DNA from: Eurosta solidaginis
Lineage: Eukaryota; Arthropoda; Insecta; Diptera; Tephritidae
Length of the DNA stretch: 64,000 bases
Direction: 5' to 3'
NCBI RefSeq assembly: GCF_040869045.1
Contig: NC_090319.1
Coordinates: 385,221,601 to 385,285,600, forward strand
The position numbers were made by a program, and so were the translations under genes. Positions within the stretch are counted from its first letter, which is position 1. Each line of letters starts with the position of its first letter. Below, one piece after another: positions 53,761 through 64,000 of the stretch. The notes under the pieces are model-generated. The model saw only the letters and a list, made by a program, of their open reading frames with translations. It did not search any database and had not been told where the DNA came from.

Positions 53761-54840
53761 TGTGACGATTTAGCTAAAAAAAAAAAAAATAGTGGGAGCG
53801 CTTTGAAAAAGTAAGACAATCAAATTTTTAAACCTTTCGTAATAAAATTAGTTATCTCCGTGGTTAGTTTAGTTAAGTTTTATAAATAAAAACATTTTAA
53901 TTTAAATTGTTTCGCCAAATTATAAGCGTCCGGATATTGAATCCAAAATTTAGTACGATTTTCAGATTCCGGACAGATTACTAAAAATATGATAGTTTAT
54001 TATATTTTCTATGGTTTGCAAAGAGATAAATTAGTTTGTCTTATTTTTTCACTATGCTGACAGGATTTTCTAAGTACGCATATGGCTGTCCTGATACTAA
54101 GATTAATGTGATTTTCAGTGTCCGAACACCTTTTTTTGTATGGAATTTGTGTTTTTTATCCGAATTTATGTGCTCCTTTGTTTTTACTTTAACGAAATGG
54201 ATATAAAGACCCTGGCTCAGTCCTTAGTGGATTAAGAACGGGTTGGTATGACCTATTTTTTCCAGGGACCCAATTTAATTATTATTACAAATTGAAAGCG
54301 TTGCCCGAATTAAAAAATTTATCAAAAAAGTTGCTAGGGAATAATTTGCAAATGAATATACAAATATTTTTCTTGAAAACTAATTATATGTAATGCCAAT
54401 TTCACACAGAGGCTTAATGAAATAATTAGCCAAGTTTTCTACCTTAAAGCCCTAATTGAACTCAATCTTCCATACAAATACAAATTCTTACTTATCTCAC
54501 TATTGCTTTATTGAATGCCTAATCGAGGGAATAATCCAGTCGGGTTTGCTTGGTGCTTCGAATTTTATTGTCAATGTAACAAATGACAACCAATAATAAA
54601 TTATTCTCAATAATTTACGAAAAATAGAAAACCACGAAAAAATTCAAAATTTTATTTTCGCTGGATTTGCTGCAAAAAATAACATGGCTTTTTCCCAAAT
54701 AGGCACATATGTCTGTATTTGGTTAGGTGCAACATCTATGGGTAGTTGCGCATGCATTTTATTTTGATTGTAGTTATAGTTAAGAAGGAAACGGCTGCTT
54801 TCCATTTTAACAATTTATTTGTGAAAACGAAATATTTGTT
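53761..54840. other. No gene recognised
   Basis: AT-rich, without clear repeats or coding signatures. Confidence 0.35.
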
Positions 54841-54845
54841 TTGGG

Positions 54846-56361
54846 GCTGCTGACAGATACCAACGAGAGAGGCGAATCTCTATTTTGTTACATCCTGCAA
54901 ACCAATTTGCAGATAGCCAACAGGGGAAATGTCCCTACATACATTGGTCCAACATCCAGCAATGTTTTGGATATTACACTGAGCTCCGAACGTGATATAT
55001 CAAGGTATGATTGGATGGTTCTTGATAGACCATTCTTCTCCGACCATGAGTATATCAGCTTCAGCATCCCCCTAAAGAGGGTAGAGAAGGGAGGAACCTT
55101 TAGAAACCCTAGGTCAACAAACTGAACTAGAAACAGGTAGAAACGAAACTGGGACAACCCAAAGAGGTTGCCAATGTGGAAGAACTGGAGGAGTCTAATG
55201 AATTCCTAACTAGGACGCTTATGACTGCGTATAACAAAGCTTGCCCTTTAAGAAGATTCAGAGGAAAAGCAAAGCCGCCCAACTGTTCAGGCGATTTGAT
55301 GAGGGACCCTTAAAACTTAGGGCTTACGCGGATGACGTTGCAATTGTCATAAGTGGAAAGTGCCTTCCAACGATTAGCTCTTTGATGGATCGGGCGCTTC
55401 GGGATATTCATACCTGGGCATCAAATGTCGGGTTGAAAGTCAACGCGGATAAGACGGATATGGTATTATTTACAAAGAGGTACAAGGTCCCAAATTGGAT
55501 CAGGCCTAAGTTAGGAGGGGTGACCCTACAGGAGAAAGTATCCAGGAATCATCCTAGGCAGTAAGTTGTCATGGAAGCGAGGTTGAAGAAGGCTTCAACG
55601 GCACTTTATGCATGTAAAAGAATGCTGGGGTGTAAGTGGGGCTTATCGCCCTCTCTTTCTCATTGGGTTTTTACAGCGATTGTAAGCCCTATTTTATACT
55701 ATGGAGTTCTTGTTTGGTGGAAAGCCACACAAAAAGCAACCTACCTCAAAAAATTAGAGGGGGTATGCAGGCTATCAATGCTTAGCATTACGGGAGCACT
55801 GAAAACAACCCCGCCAGCTGCACTGTATGCACTTCTGCACATTCCACCTGTAGACCTGGTAGCAAAGAACATAGCGTTAACAACTGCAACCAGGCTCGGT
55901 GCCTCGGGCAGCTTGAGCGCCGACCATACGGCCATAGTAATATAGCGTCATCAATAACAAGACGATCATACTACCTGATTCCCTATCTGCGCTTCGAGAG
56001 CGATCTTCAGGCCACAATAGGGGTGGACGGTTGGCGCAAGGGTGATCAAATGGCGGACGAGGCGAGACATGTGTACACAGATGGTTCCAAAATAGTGGAA
56101 GGAGTAGGGTCTGCGGTATACTGTGCTGATCCGGAAATAAACAGATCCTACAGGCTGCCGGATTACTGTAGCATTTTCCAAGCGGAAATAGTAGCCGTAA
56201 CCAAAGCAGTAGAAACCCTGGAAGAAAATAGCCCAAGCTGCAATCGAGCAGCAATTAAGGCAATAATCTCGCATACCACAGCATCTAAATGCGTGTTAGA
56301 GTGTAAGCAGACCCTGGAGAGAATCGGGACAGGGAGACGCATACACCTATATTGGGTCCCA
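54846..56361 (+). mobile_element. R1/LOA-like LINE fragment, plus-strand arm of palindrome
   Basis: Truncated copy of the element at 56379-59060. Carries the endonuclease C-terminus (54841-55125; NVLDITLSSERDISRYDWMV), then jumps from AAAGCCGCCC at 55280 straight to the RT second half, i.e. an internal deletion of about 1.1 kb, then RNase H remnants to 56361. Several frameshifts. Over 90 percent identical by eye to the other arm. Confidence 0.8.
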
Positions 56362-56378
56362 TCTATTCCCATATGCCC
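56362..56378. other. Centre of the LINE palindrome
   Basis: 17-bp spacer between TATATTGGGTCCCA and TGGGACCCAATATA. These 17 bases continue the minus-strand copy, so the plus arm was cut at TGGGTCCCA. Confidence 0.7.
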
Positions 56379-58619
56379 TGGGACCCAATATAGATGTATG
56401 CTTCTCCCTGTCCCGATTCTCTCCAGAGACTGCTTACACTCTAACACGCATTTAGATGCTGTGCTATGCGAGATTATTGCCTTAATTGCTGCTTGACTGT
56501 CAATATAAAAGTTAACACGGTTGCAGCTTAAGCTATTCTCTTCCAGGGTTTCTACTGCTTTGGTTACGGCTAATATTTCCGCTTGGAAAACGCTACAGTA
56601 ATCCGGCAGCCTGTAGGATCTGCTTAATTCCGGATCAGCGCAGTATACCGCAGACCCTACTCCTTCCACTATTTTGGAACCATCGGTGTACACATGTATC
56701 GCCTCGTCCGCCATTTGCGCACCTTTGCGCCAACCGTCCACCTCTATTGTGGCCTTAAGATCTCCCTCAAAGTGCAGGTAGGGAATCATGTAGTCTGTTC
56801 GTCTTGTGACTGAGGACGCTATACTACTATGGCCATATGGTCGGCGCTCAAGCTGCCCCGAAGCATCGAGCCTGGTTGCGGTCGTTAACGCTTTGTTCTT
56901 TGCTACCAGGTCTACAGGTGGAATGTGCAGAATGGCATACAGTGCAGCCGTCGGGGTTGTTTTCAGGGCTCCCGTAATGCAAAGCATCGATAGTCTGCAT
57001 ACCCCCTCTAATTTTTTGAGGTATGTTGTTTTTTGTGTGGCTTTCCACCAAACAAGAACTCCATAGTATAGAATAGGGCTTACAATCGTTGTAAAAACCC
57101 AATGAGAAAGAGAGGGCGATAGGCCCCACGTACACCCCAGCATTCTTTTACATGCATAGAGTGCCGTTGAGGCCTTCTTGACCCTCTCCTCCACGTTGAG
57201 CTTCCATGACAGCTTACTGTCTAGGATGATTCCTAGATATTTTGTGCAAGGTTTCTCCTGTAAGGTCACCGCTCCTAACTTAGGCCTGGTCCAATTTGGG
57301 ACCTTGTACCTCTTTGTAAACAAGACCATATACGTCTTCTCCGCATTGACTTTCAGCCCGACATTAGATGCCCAGGTATGAATATCCCGAAGCGCCCGAT
57401 CCATCAAAGAACTAATCGTTGGAAGGCATTTTCCACTTATGACAATTGCAACGTCATCTGCGTAAGCCGTAAGTTTTACGGGTCCCTCATCGAATTGCCT
57501 GAGCAGTTGGTTGATGACCAGTGTCCACAGCAGAGGTGATAGCACCCCTCCCTGCGGCGTGCCCCTGTCCACTGATTTCGAGGCCTCGTACAATCCCCAT
57601 TGTGATGTAATCTTCCTGCAATTTAACATGCAGCCGATCCATCTGATTAAGGCAGGATGTACTTTAATGTAATTAAGACCATCCATAATCGCCCATTTTG
57701 CAACATTATTGAAAGCCCCGGCAATGTCCAAGAAGACTCCTAGAGCATACTCCTTATATTCCAGGGATTTCTCTATGCTTATTACCACCCTATGCAATGC
57801 GGTGTCTACCGACTTGCCTTTGGTGTACTCATGCTGTGTTGTGGAGAGCAGCTTTTCATCCACGTTGGACTTTATGTACACATCTATCAGCCTCTCAAAG
57901 GTTTTGAGCAGAAATGATGTTAAGCTAATGGGTCTATAGTCTTTGGGATACACGTGACCGATCTTCCCCGCCTTTGGTAGAAAAGCTACACGAGTAGTTC
58001 TCCAAGAGTGCGGTACATGATTCAGTCTTATGCACCCATCGAATATTATTTGAAGCCATTCCACGACCGCCCTACTTGAGACTTGTAGCATGGCCGGGAA
58101 TATACCATCTGGGCCCGGCGATTTAAACTTAGAAAACGTCTTCACTGCCCACTCGATCTTGGTATCGGTCACCAAGCCCGGCACCACTAGCTCCGTGATC
58201 GAAGTGTGAGTGATGTCTGCTGGTTCTTCTAAACCGTCTCCCGATGGGAAATGTGTATCGAGAAGCACCTCAAGGGATTCCTCACTATCACGTGACCATT
58301 CCCCGTTCTCTTTCTTTATTAGTCCCTGGACTATGTTTCCGTTTGCTAGGACTTTTTTCAACCGTGCTGTTTCACTGGAGCACTCTATGTCCGTACAGAA
58401 ACTTTTCCATGAGTTTCTCTTCGCCCTGGTAATTTCACGCTTGTAGATCCTCAGTAGATCCCTGTACTCGTCCCGACACGCTTCGCTTTCCGCGGTCTTT
58501 GCGAGTTTAAACATTTCTTTTACCTGTCTTCTTAGAAGACTCAGCTCATTGCTCCACCATGGCGGCTTTGCTTTTCCTCTGAATCTTCTTAGAGGGCAAG
58601 CTTTGTTATACGCAGTCAT
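56362..58619 (-). CDS. R1/LOA-like LINE ORF2: RT and RNase H (partial)
   Basis: About 750 element-derived residues; the open frame runs on by accident to 56163 through the other arm. Starts in the linker after the endonuclease (KPPWWSNELSLLRRQVKEMF). RT motifs: SPGPDGIFPAMLQ, YRPISLTSFLLKTFERL, ALGVFLDIAGAFNNV, GTPQGGVLSPLLWTLVIN and TAYADDVAIVISGK. RNase H: HVYTDGSKIVEGVGSAVYC, FQAEILAVTKAVE, YIDSQAAIKAI, LYWVPGHMGIDG. No frameshift from 58619 to the truncation. A preceding shift near 58680 separates it from the endonuclease. RNase H favours LOA/I-type over R1 proper. Confidence 0.8.
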
Positions 58620-58721
58620 AAGCGTCCTTGTTAGGAATTCATTCGACTCCTCCAGTTCCTCTACATTAGCAACCTCTTTGGGTTGTCCCAGTTTCGTTTC
58701 TACATGTTTCTGGAATTTAGT

Positions 58722-59045
58722 TCAATTCGTTGCCCTAGGGTTTCTAAAGGTTCCTCCCTTCTCTACCCTCTTTAGTGGGATGCTGAAGCTTATATACGCA
58801 TGGTCGGAGAAGGATGGTCTATCGAGAACCATCCAATCATACCTTGATATATCACGCTCGGAGCTCAATGTAATATCCAGAACATTGCTGGATGTTGGAC
58901 CAATGTATGTAGGAACATTTCCCCTGTTGGCTATCTGCAAATTGGTTTGCAGGATGAAACAAAATAGAGATTCGCCTCTCTCGTTCGTATCTGCTCCTCC
59001 CCACGCATTGCGGTGCGCATTTGCATCTGCGCCTTTGACCAACAT
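58722..59045 (-). pseudogene. R1/LOA-like LINE endonuclease C-terminus
   Basis: Reads DANAHRNAWGG, RGESLFCFILQTNLQIANRG, TFPTYIGPTSSNVLDITL-like text and FSDHAYISFSI, the end of the endonuclease with its SDH motif. Ends in a stop before RT, so broken. Confidence 0.75.
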
Positions 59046-59161
59046 TGAAAGGAACTTTCCGACTATAGCACCAAATACCTTGCCCTACCTTAGGACGATT
59101 CGCCAGCCTTTCTTCCTAAGCCGCATGTATTTTTGCAATAACTTTTATTTAAATTAATTAC

Positions 59162-59645
59162 TGTAACGATTTTTGGGGGTTTCCGATTATTTTGCACCTT
59201 CTTCTAACGTTCGAATCGCTGAACTGTCGAATAAATAACTCCAATATTCAGTATTGCAAAATGGTCTCTATTTAGACTACTTTGGGAGCAGTACTTCACA
59301 ACTAATAGCGAGTTTAAATCAAAATGATTAGTCATTCCTCAACTTGTGCTGCTTTTATACTCTATGTTGCTTCTTTCCCATCTTTCTCCTAAGGTCTAGA
59401 CTTTTCACGAAGATGGAACAGTTGTATCGCGTACTTGGTTATTTAGCTATGTATATGCGTGTATGTGTGATTAACAACTTCGGCTGATGACTACATGTGT
59501 GTGTGTGAGATATCTCTTCACTTCTGGCTGCTGGTTATGTTTGTGGAATATTCTTTGTTGACTTGTACATAAGTGTGGCTGCTTCCCGTTTTTGTTGTTG
59601 TGATTATTTACAACATTCGCCGCATTACGTTACCTTAATGAAATT
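59162..59645 (+). repeat. Probable solo LTR
   Basis: Starts TGTAACGATTTTTGGGGG, contains a GCTTTTATACTCTATG TATA-like block, GGTCTAGACTTTTCACG and ATAAATAACTCC. Shares blocks with 8157-8765. Right end uncertain. Confidence 0.5.
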
Positions 59646-60012
59646 TAGCATACAACCTAATCTGACCACGAGCAATGTTCCAATCAAACAACTTCGTAAT
59701 CGGAACCTAACCGCACCTCCTTTTTAGCTAGCAGCTACAGCCACCAACAGATAGTCCAGCTTATTGCAATGGCTGAGTAAAACCGCAATTAAACTCATTC
59801 GTCCCGATTTTCTCCATACTAAACATCTTTCGTTATCCAAATACGAGCTTCATATAAGCCGGATTACTTTAAATTGTGCAAAACACAGCAAATGAGAGTT
59901 CGTAGACTTCGCTGTTGGTACACTCCAGTGAAACCTCTACTACATTAGGATAAACAGGTTAATAAAAACTTGGTTTCCAGGCTGTTCAATAACAGAAGGA
60001 ATCATTGGTGGT
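59646..60012. other. No gene recognised
   Basis: Nothing recognised. Confidence 0.3.
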
Positions 60013-60263
60013 TTGTTGACGGACACAGTTGTCTCTGTAGGGTTCTTATTATCTTTATTTAACTTTGTATTTTAGTTACTTTGAACTTTTTAATTTTTAA
60101 ATGTATTATCAATATTTTAAGTTTCAATATTGATTTTCAATTTTCAAAAATATTCATGATTGTAAAAAAATAAAAAAAATATATTGACGCATACATTTAG
60201 GCGTTTTAAAAAATATAATTTAAATTTTTATTATAAAATAAAAACGTAGTTTCAATTACTACA
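60013..60263 (+). repeat. Candidate 5' LTR of the right-hand Ty3/gypsy element
   Basis: From TGTTGACGGACACAG to CAATTACTACA, with ATAAAATAAA shortly before the end, followed by TTGGCGATCAGCC, which has the look of a gypsy primer-binding region. The start is a guess; no second LTR is in the window to compare. Confidence 0.45.
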
Positions 60264-60325
60264 TTGGCGATCAGCCAGTCTGTGAAACAAAAACATTGCA
60301 GTGCAGTTAAATTTTTGCATTTTAA

Positions 60326-60955
60326 CAAATCACAATAAGATACAAAAAAATACGTGAAAAGAACGAACAATACCAATACCAGTGCGATATTTGTAAAAAA
60401 ATTTTTAAAACAAAGTCGGTTTTAAATAGACATAAACTATATAATAGCGGAGAAAAGGCCAATAAATGTGATCTTTGTGATAAGCGATTTATATATGCTG
60501 CGTACTTAAACCAGCATATGCGTACTCATACCGGTGAAAAACAATATAAATGCAAATATTACAAAAAAGTGCACTGAATCCGCATTTACGTCTACATCTG
60601 GGTGATAATATACACAGATGTAAGTTTTGTCCCTTAGCCTTTCGTTTGGCTTCGTAGCTACGGTTACACTCAACTACACAAAGATGAAGATCCAGAGACG
60701 CGTGAACAAAATATGGCAGCTTTAAGGGAAGAAGAGGTTAAATTGAAAGTATATAAAACAAAAATATGATTTATAAATCTTGAATACTATATGAAGTAAA
60801 TAAAGAGATTGTTTAGCTGAAGTGATAAGATATTGAGGAATTAAAGCCAGAAGATAAGGAGTTGGAAGATTTTTTTGACAGTTACTTTGATGTAAAATCA
60901 ACAAATTCCACTGTGAAATTATCAACAGCCAACACAATTTAAAAGTACTCAAGTG
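60326..60955 (+). pseudogene. C2H2 zinc-finger sequence, broken
   Basis: The open frame 60326-60577 reads YQCDICKKIFKTKSVLNRH, a linker, and a complete finger CDLCDKRFIYAAYLNQHMRTH with the TGEK linker. A third finger starts (YKCKYYKKV), then stops. Other frames continue: CKFCPLAFRLAS, KDEDPETREQNMAALREEE, and ELKPEDKELEDFFDSYFDV at 60838-60940. This looks like a decayed Kruppel-like factor without introns, hence perhaps a retrocopy. It lies between the candidate LTR and gag. Confidence 0.65.
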
Positions 60956-61318
60956 GCTTCAAAACATTATCATCAAACCAATTTCAAACAATTGCTACCG
61001 TACATCATCATCATTCATAGGCAAAACCTTCAAACGTTTAAAAAACAACCAAAGGAATTATTATCCTCGAATAACTTAAAAGAGAAGCAGTAGCAATGGG
61101 AACAACTGCAAACACAACACCATCAAAAGCCATTGCATAAGTATCAGTTACGGCAACAAACTAAATATTCGCAAGTATTTGAATAAAAATATCATCTTTT
61201 ATGTATGTATACTAAAATATAGATATATTATTATTATTATTATTGTAAACTCTCTTTTCATAGAATTACTAGTTAATTTTACTGTTTTGCTAGTGAACTC
61301 TCTTCATTTAATTCAATA
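60956..61318 (+). other. Leader before gag; Gln-rich remnant and AT repeats
   Basis: Gln/His-rich reading (HYHQTNFKQ, then QWEQLQTQHHQKPLHKYQLRQQ) appears to continue the zinc-finger remnant to about 61180. An ATT run lies at 61230-61245, then CTAGTTAATTTTACTGTTTTG before the gag ATG. Confidence 0.4.
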
Positions 61319-62476
61319 ATGTTTCGTTCACCACAACATAATACACAAACATCTACACTTTCTAATAAACTAAATGATTCATTTATAAATACACCAAATG
61401 ACACCCCTCAACAACAAATTACAAATCCATATACAAATGTTACTCAAAATGAAATTTTGGCAGTTTCAGTAAAACTACCACAATTTTGGACTAATTGTCC
61501 GGAAGCATGGTTTATTCATGCCGAAACACAATTTAGTACTAAAAACATTACACAAGAAAACACTAAATACGAACACATCATTACAGCACTTCCGCAGGAA
61601 GTGATAATAACTATTTTGGATTTTATCCAAAATCCCCCCATTAATAACAAATTTACTGAACTTAAAAAAGTATTGATAGAAAGACACTCACTTAGCGAAA
61701 ATTCGAAACTTGATAAAATTTTAAACGATTCTGAGATGGGTGATCGTAAGCCATCAGAATTTTATCGTTCATTAATTATATTAGCCGGATCAAATTTTAG
61801 TGAAAATATTTTAAAGAAAATTTGGATGCGTAAACTTCCTAAAAATTTGAGTATGATTTTGGCTAGTTCGAGTTCTAATAATATTACCGAATTAACAAAA
61901 TTAGCAGATAATATTTGGGAAGTGATAAACAAAAATGAAGTATTTTCGGCTAATAATTTTTCGGATACAAAAGCACAAAATTCTGTTGTTGAAAACTTGG
62001 TTAAAACCACTTCTTTAATGTGTGAAAATTTTCAGAAACTTGCTCTGGAGTTAGCTGAAATTAAAACAGAAATGTATCGGAATCAATCTAGGTCGCGTTC
62101 CAATTCTAGGAACTATTTCAGAAATTCTTTTAGGCGTCGTTCTAGCTCGCGTAATAATCCAAATTGGTCGTGTAGATTTCACTACAAATTTGGAAATTAT
62201 GCTAGAAGTTGTGAACAACCTTGTTCTTATAACAAAAAACAAAGATTCAGCAAACAAAATTCTTCCGATGTTGCAGCGACGAACAATGGAAATTTAGAAT
62301 TTTCGACGCGTCGCTTATTTATTTTTGACAGAGAAAACAAACAAAATTTTTTAATTGATAGTGGAGCAGAAATTTCGGTATTACCCGCGTCTAAATTTCC
62401 TCATACGAAACGTTCCGACATAATTCTCACTGCAGCTAATGGATCAACAATTTCCACTTACGGGAAAAGCTTTTAA
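61319..62476 (+). CDS. CsRn1-like Ty3/gypsy Gag plus start of protease
   Basis: 385 residues. [19 protein letters not shown] and [13 protein letters not shown] segments form the capsid-like region. An Arg/Ser/Asn-rich stretch precedes [18 protein letters not shown], which has spacing C-x2-H-x9-C-x3-C, the CHCC Gag motif described for the CsRn1 clade, not a CCHC knuckle. Then the protease: [17 protein letters not shown] and [14 protein letters not shown]. The frame breaks inside protease at about 62465-62474, where one base seems missing from an A run; Pol continues in the +2 frame. If not for that, Gag-Pol would be one ORF. Confidence 0.8.
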   Translation: MFRSPQHNTQTSTLSNKLNDSFINTPNDTPQQQITNPYTNVTQNEILAVSVKLPQFWTNCPEAWFIHAETQFSTKNITQENTKYEHIITALPQEVIITILDFIQNPPINNKFTELKKVLIERHSLSENSKLDKILNDSEMGDRKPSEFYRSLIILAGSNFSENILKKIWMRKLPKNLSMILASSSSNNITELTKLADNIWEVINKNEVFSANNFSDTKAQNSVVENLVKTTSLMCENFQKLALELAEIKTEMYRNQSRSRSNSRNYFRNSFRRRSSSRNNPNWSCRFHYKFGNYARSCEQPCSYNKKQRFSKQNSSDVAATNNGNLEFSTRRLFIFDRENKQNFLIDSGAEISVLPASKFPHTKRSDIILTAANGSTISTYGKSF

Positions 62477-64000
62477 ACGTAAATTTGGGTTTAAGACGTG
62501 AATTTCCCTTTACATTTTTGATTGCAGATATAGCCAAGCCAATAATTGGCGCTGATTTTCTTTGTAAATATGGTCTTCTTATAGACATTAAACATAAACG
62601 TTTAGTAGATCCATTAACCAATCTCTCAGTTAAAACAGTATCTTACTTTTGTGATATTCCATTACCCAAATTATTTGTGATTGAAAATAAATTTACAAAA
62701 TTATTAAAAGAGTTTCCGTCACTTATTTCAGAGCCAGATTATACTAAACCTGTTAAACATACAACAGTACATCGACTTGTAACAGAAGGTAGTCTTCCAT
62801 TTTCTAAGCCCAGGCGCTTAGATCCGGTAAAATACAAAGTCGCGAAAACGGAGTTTGATTTCTTAGTTAAAACAGGCATTTGTCGGCCTTCAAATTCTTC
62901 AGTAGCATCACCACTTCACCTTGTACCTAAAAAAGAGTTGAATGATTGGCGTCCATGTGGTGATTTTAGAAGATTGAATATTGTAACTGTTCCCGATCGT
63001 TATCCCTTACCTCACATTCAAGATTTTAATATGAACCTTCATAATAAAAATATATTTTCAAAATTAGATTTAGTTAGAGCATATCACCAAATTCCTATGG
63101 CTGAAGAAGATATTTACAAAACTGCTATTACAACTCCTTTCGGTATGTTTGAATTCATGAGAATGCCTTTCGGACTTAGAAATTCTGCACAAACCTTTCA
63201 ACGATTCATAAATGAGGTAGTAGGTGACTTAGATTTTGTATATGCTTACATCGACGACTTAATTATTGCAAGTACAGACGAAGAACAAAATTTAAAAGAT
63301 TTACGTATCCTTTTTCAACGCCTTACAGAGTACGGTTTAAACATTAAACCAAGTAAATGTACTTTTGGTGTACCTAGTATCGATTTTTTAGGACATAACA
63401 TTTCTGGAAGAGGTATTCGACCTTCCGATGAAAAGGTATCAGCTATTCGCAATTTTGAACGTCCAAAATCAGTTAAGCAGGCACAGAAATTTATTGGTAT
63501 GGTAAATTATTATCATAGATACATTCCAAAACTAGCAGAATTTACAAACAAAATTTATGATCTAATTAACAAAGTAAATAAGAAACGTGACAAAACTTTG
63601 GTATGGGATGAGAATTCGAATGAAGCTTTTGAATGCATTAAAGATAAATTTGCATCTACGATATTGTTAAATCATTTTAACAAAGATGCTAAATTATCTT
63701 TAACAGTAGATGCATCTAACACAGCGATTGGGGGCGTTATACAACAAAATTACAATAATAAAATTGAGCCCATTGCATTCTTTTCTAAAAAACTTTCTCC
63801 AACTGAAATTAAGTATAGTGCTTTTGATAGGGAATTATTGGCGATTTATTTAAATATAAAACATTTTAGATATCTTTTGGAAGGACGACAATTTACAGTT
63901 TATACGGACCATAAACCTTTGACTACTGCTTTAAATTCAAAAACAGAACGAAGTCCTAGACAAACGAGACACTTGGAATTTATAGCACAATTTACTGATG
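62470..64000 (+). CDS. CsRn1-like Ty3/gypsy Pol: protease end, RT, RNase H start (runs off window)
   Basis: Open from 62470 to the window end. [20 protein letters not shown] and PIIGADFL complete the protease. [60 protein letters not shown] and [11 protein letters not shown] (catalytic Asp pair), then [11 protein letters not shown]. Connection and RNase [34 protein letters not shown] and [11 protein letters not shown]. The rest of RNase H and integrase lie beyond the window. No stop occurs in over 1.5 kb, so decay is limited to the single upstream frameshift. Confidence 0.85.

Larger units (their letters stand above)
56362..59060 (-). mobile_element. R1/LOA-like LINE, minus-strand arm of palindrome
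   Basis: The longer arm: endonuclease C-terminus at 58722-59045, RT and RNase H at 56362-58619. The 3' end of the element, beyond RNase H, is missing in both arms. Confidence 0.8.

Overview
The window looks like nuclear DNA of a higher (schizophoran) fly, most likely a tephritid-type fruit fly. The grounds are short-intron alpha-carbonic anhydrase genes, AT-rich sequence, abundant DINE-1/Helentron-like interspersed elements carrying the CCATGTCCGTCCGTCC block, I-, jockey/CR1- and R1/LOA-like LINEs, a Penelope-like element, hAT elements and Ty3/gypsy elements. The species cannot be fixed from sequence alone. There are no bacterial operons, phage genes or CRISPR arrays.

Host genes are sparse. 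Two alpha-carbonic anhydrase (CA) genes face each other tail to tail: CA-1 on the + strand (exons 6390-7384, 5' exons not in the window) and CA-2 on the - strand (exons 30063-33141, only the signal-peptide exon not found). About 22.7 kb of mostly nested transposons separates them. Two weak exon-like remnants (37193, 38519) and a broken C2H2 zinc-finger sequence (60326-60955) are the only other host-like coding DNA I can support.

Layout. 142-5786: a decayed hAT element with 8-bp target duplications, containing a long-TIR element (1182-4612), which contains a Penelope-like element (about 1436-3878), which contains a small hAT MITE (2137-2725). 6390-7384: CA-1. 7629-7985: a tRNA-derived SINE. 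About 8780-26790: a decayed I-factor-like LINE whose ORF2 is split by a 12.4-kb insertion (10831-23187). That insertion is a Helentron-like HINE (family X) carrying a second HINE (family Y, 11001-13724), an apparently intact LINE (LINE-1, 14656-19286) and a 5'-truncated LINE (LINE-2, 19621-21482). 27150-29290: two inverted-repeat elements. 30063-33141: CA-2. 33-42 kb: tandem repeats, a P-element-like MITE, a TTAA-flanked element holding an 820-bp hairpin, and a TA-flanked MITE. 42034-52000: a second SINE copy, then a family-Y HINE split by a young Ty3/gypsy element (43931-51572), itself split by an antisense LINE (LINE-3). 54846-59060: an inverted pair of R1/LOA-like LINE copies forming a 4.2-kb palindrome. 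59162-60263: LTR remnants. 60326-64000: zinc-finger remnant followed by gag and pol of a CsRn1-like Ty3/gypsy element that runs off the end.

Most interesting observations: (1) in LINE-1, ORF1 and ORF2 share one frame and are separated by a single UAG in the exact tobamovirus-type leaky context UAG-CAA-CCA, with no ATG that would save the endonuclease; (2) the 3' UTR of LINE-2 carries six short hairpins whose stem pairs change in a compensatory way; (3) a 198-bp MITE has termini resembling Drosophila P-element ends; (4) an 820-bp near-perfect hairpin and a 4.2-kb LINE palindrome are candidate small-RNA sources; (5) a C2H2 zinc-finger remnant lies between a candidate LTR/primer site and gag.
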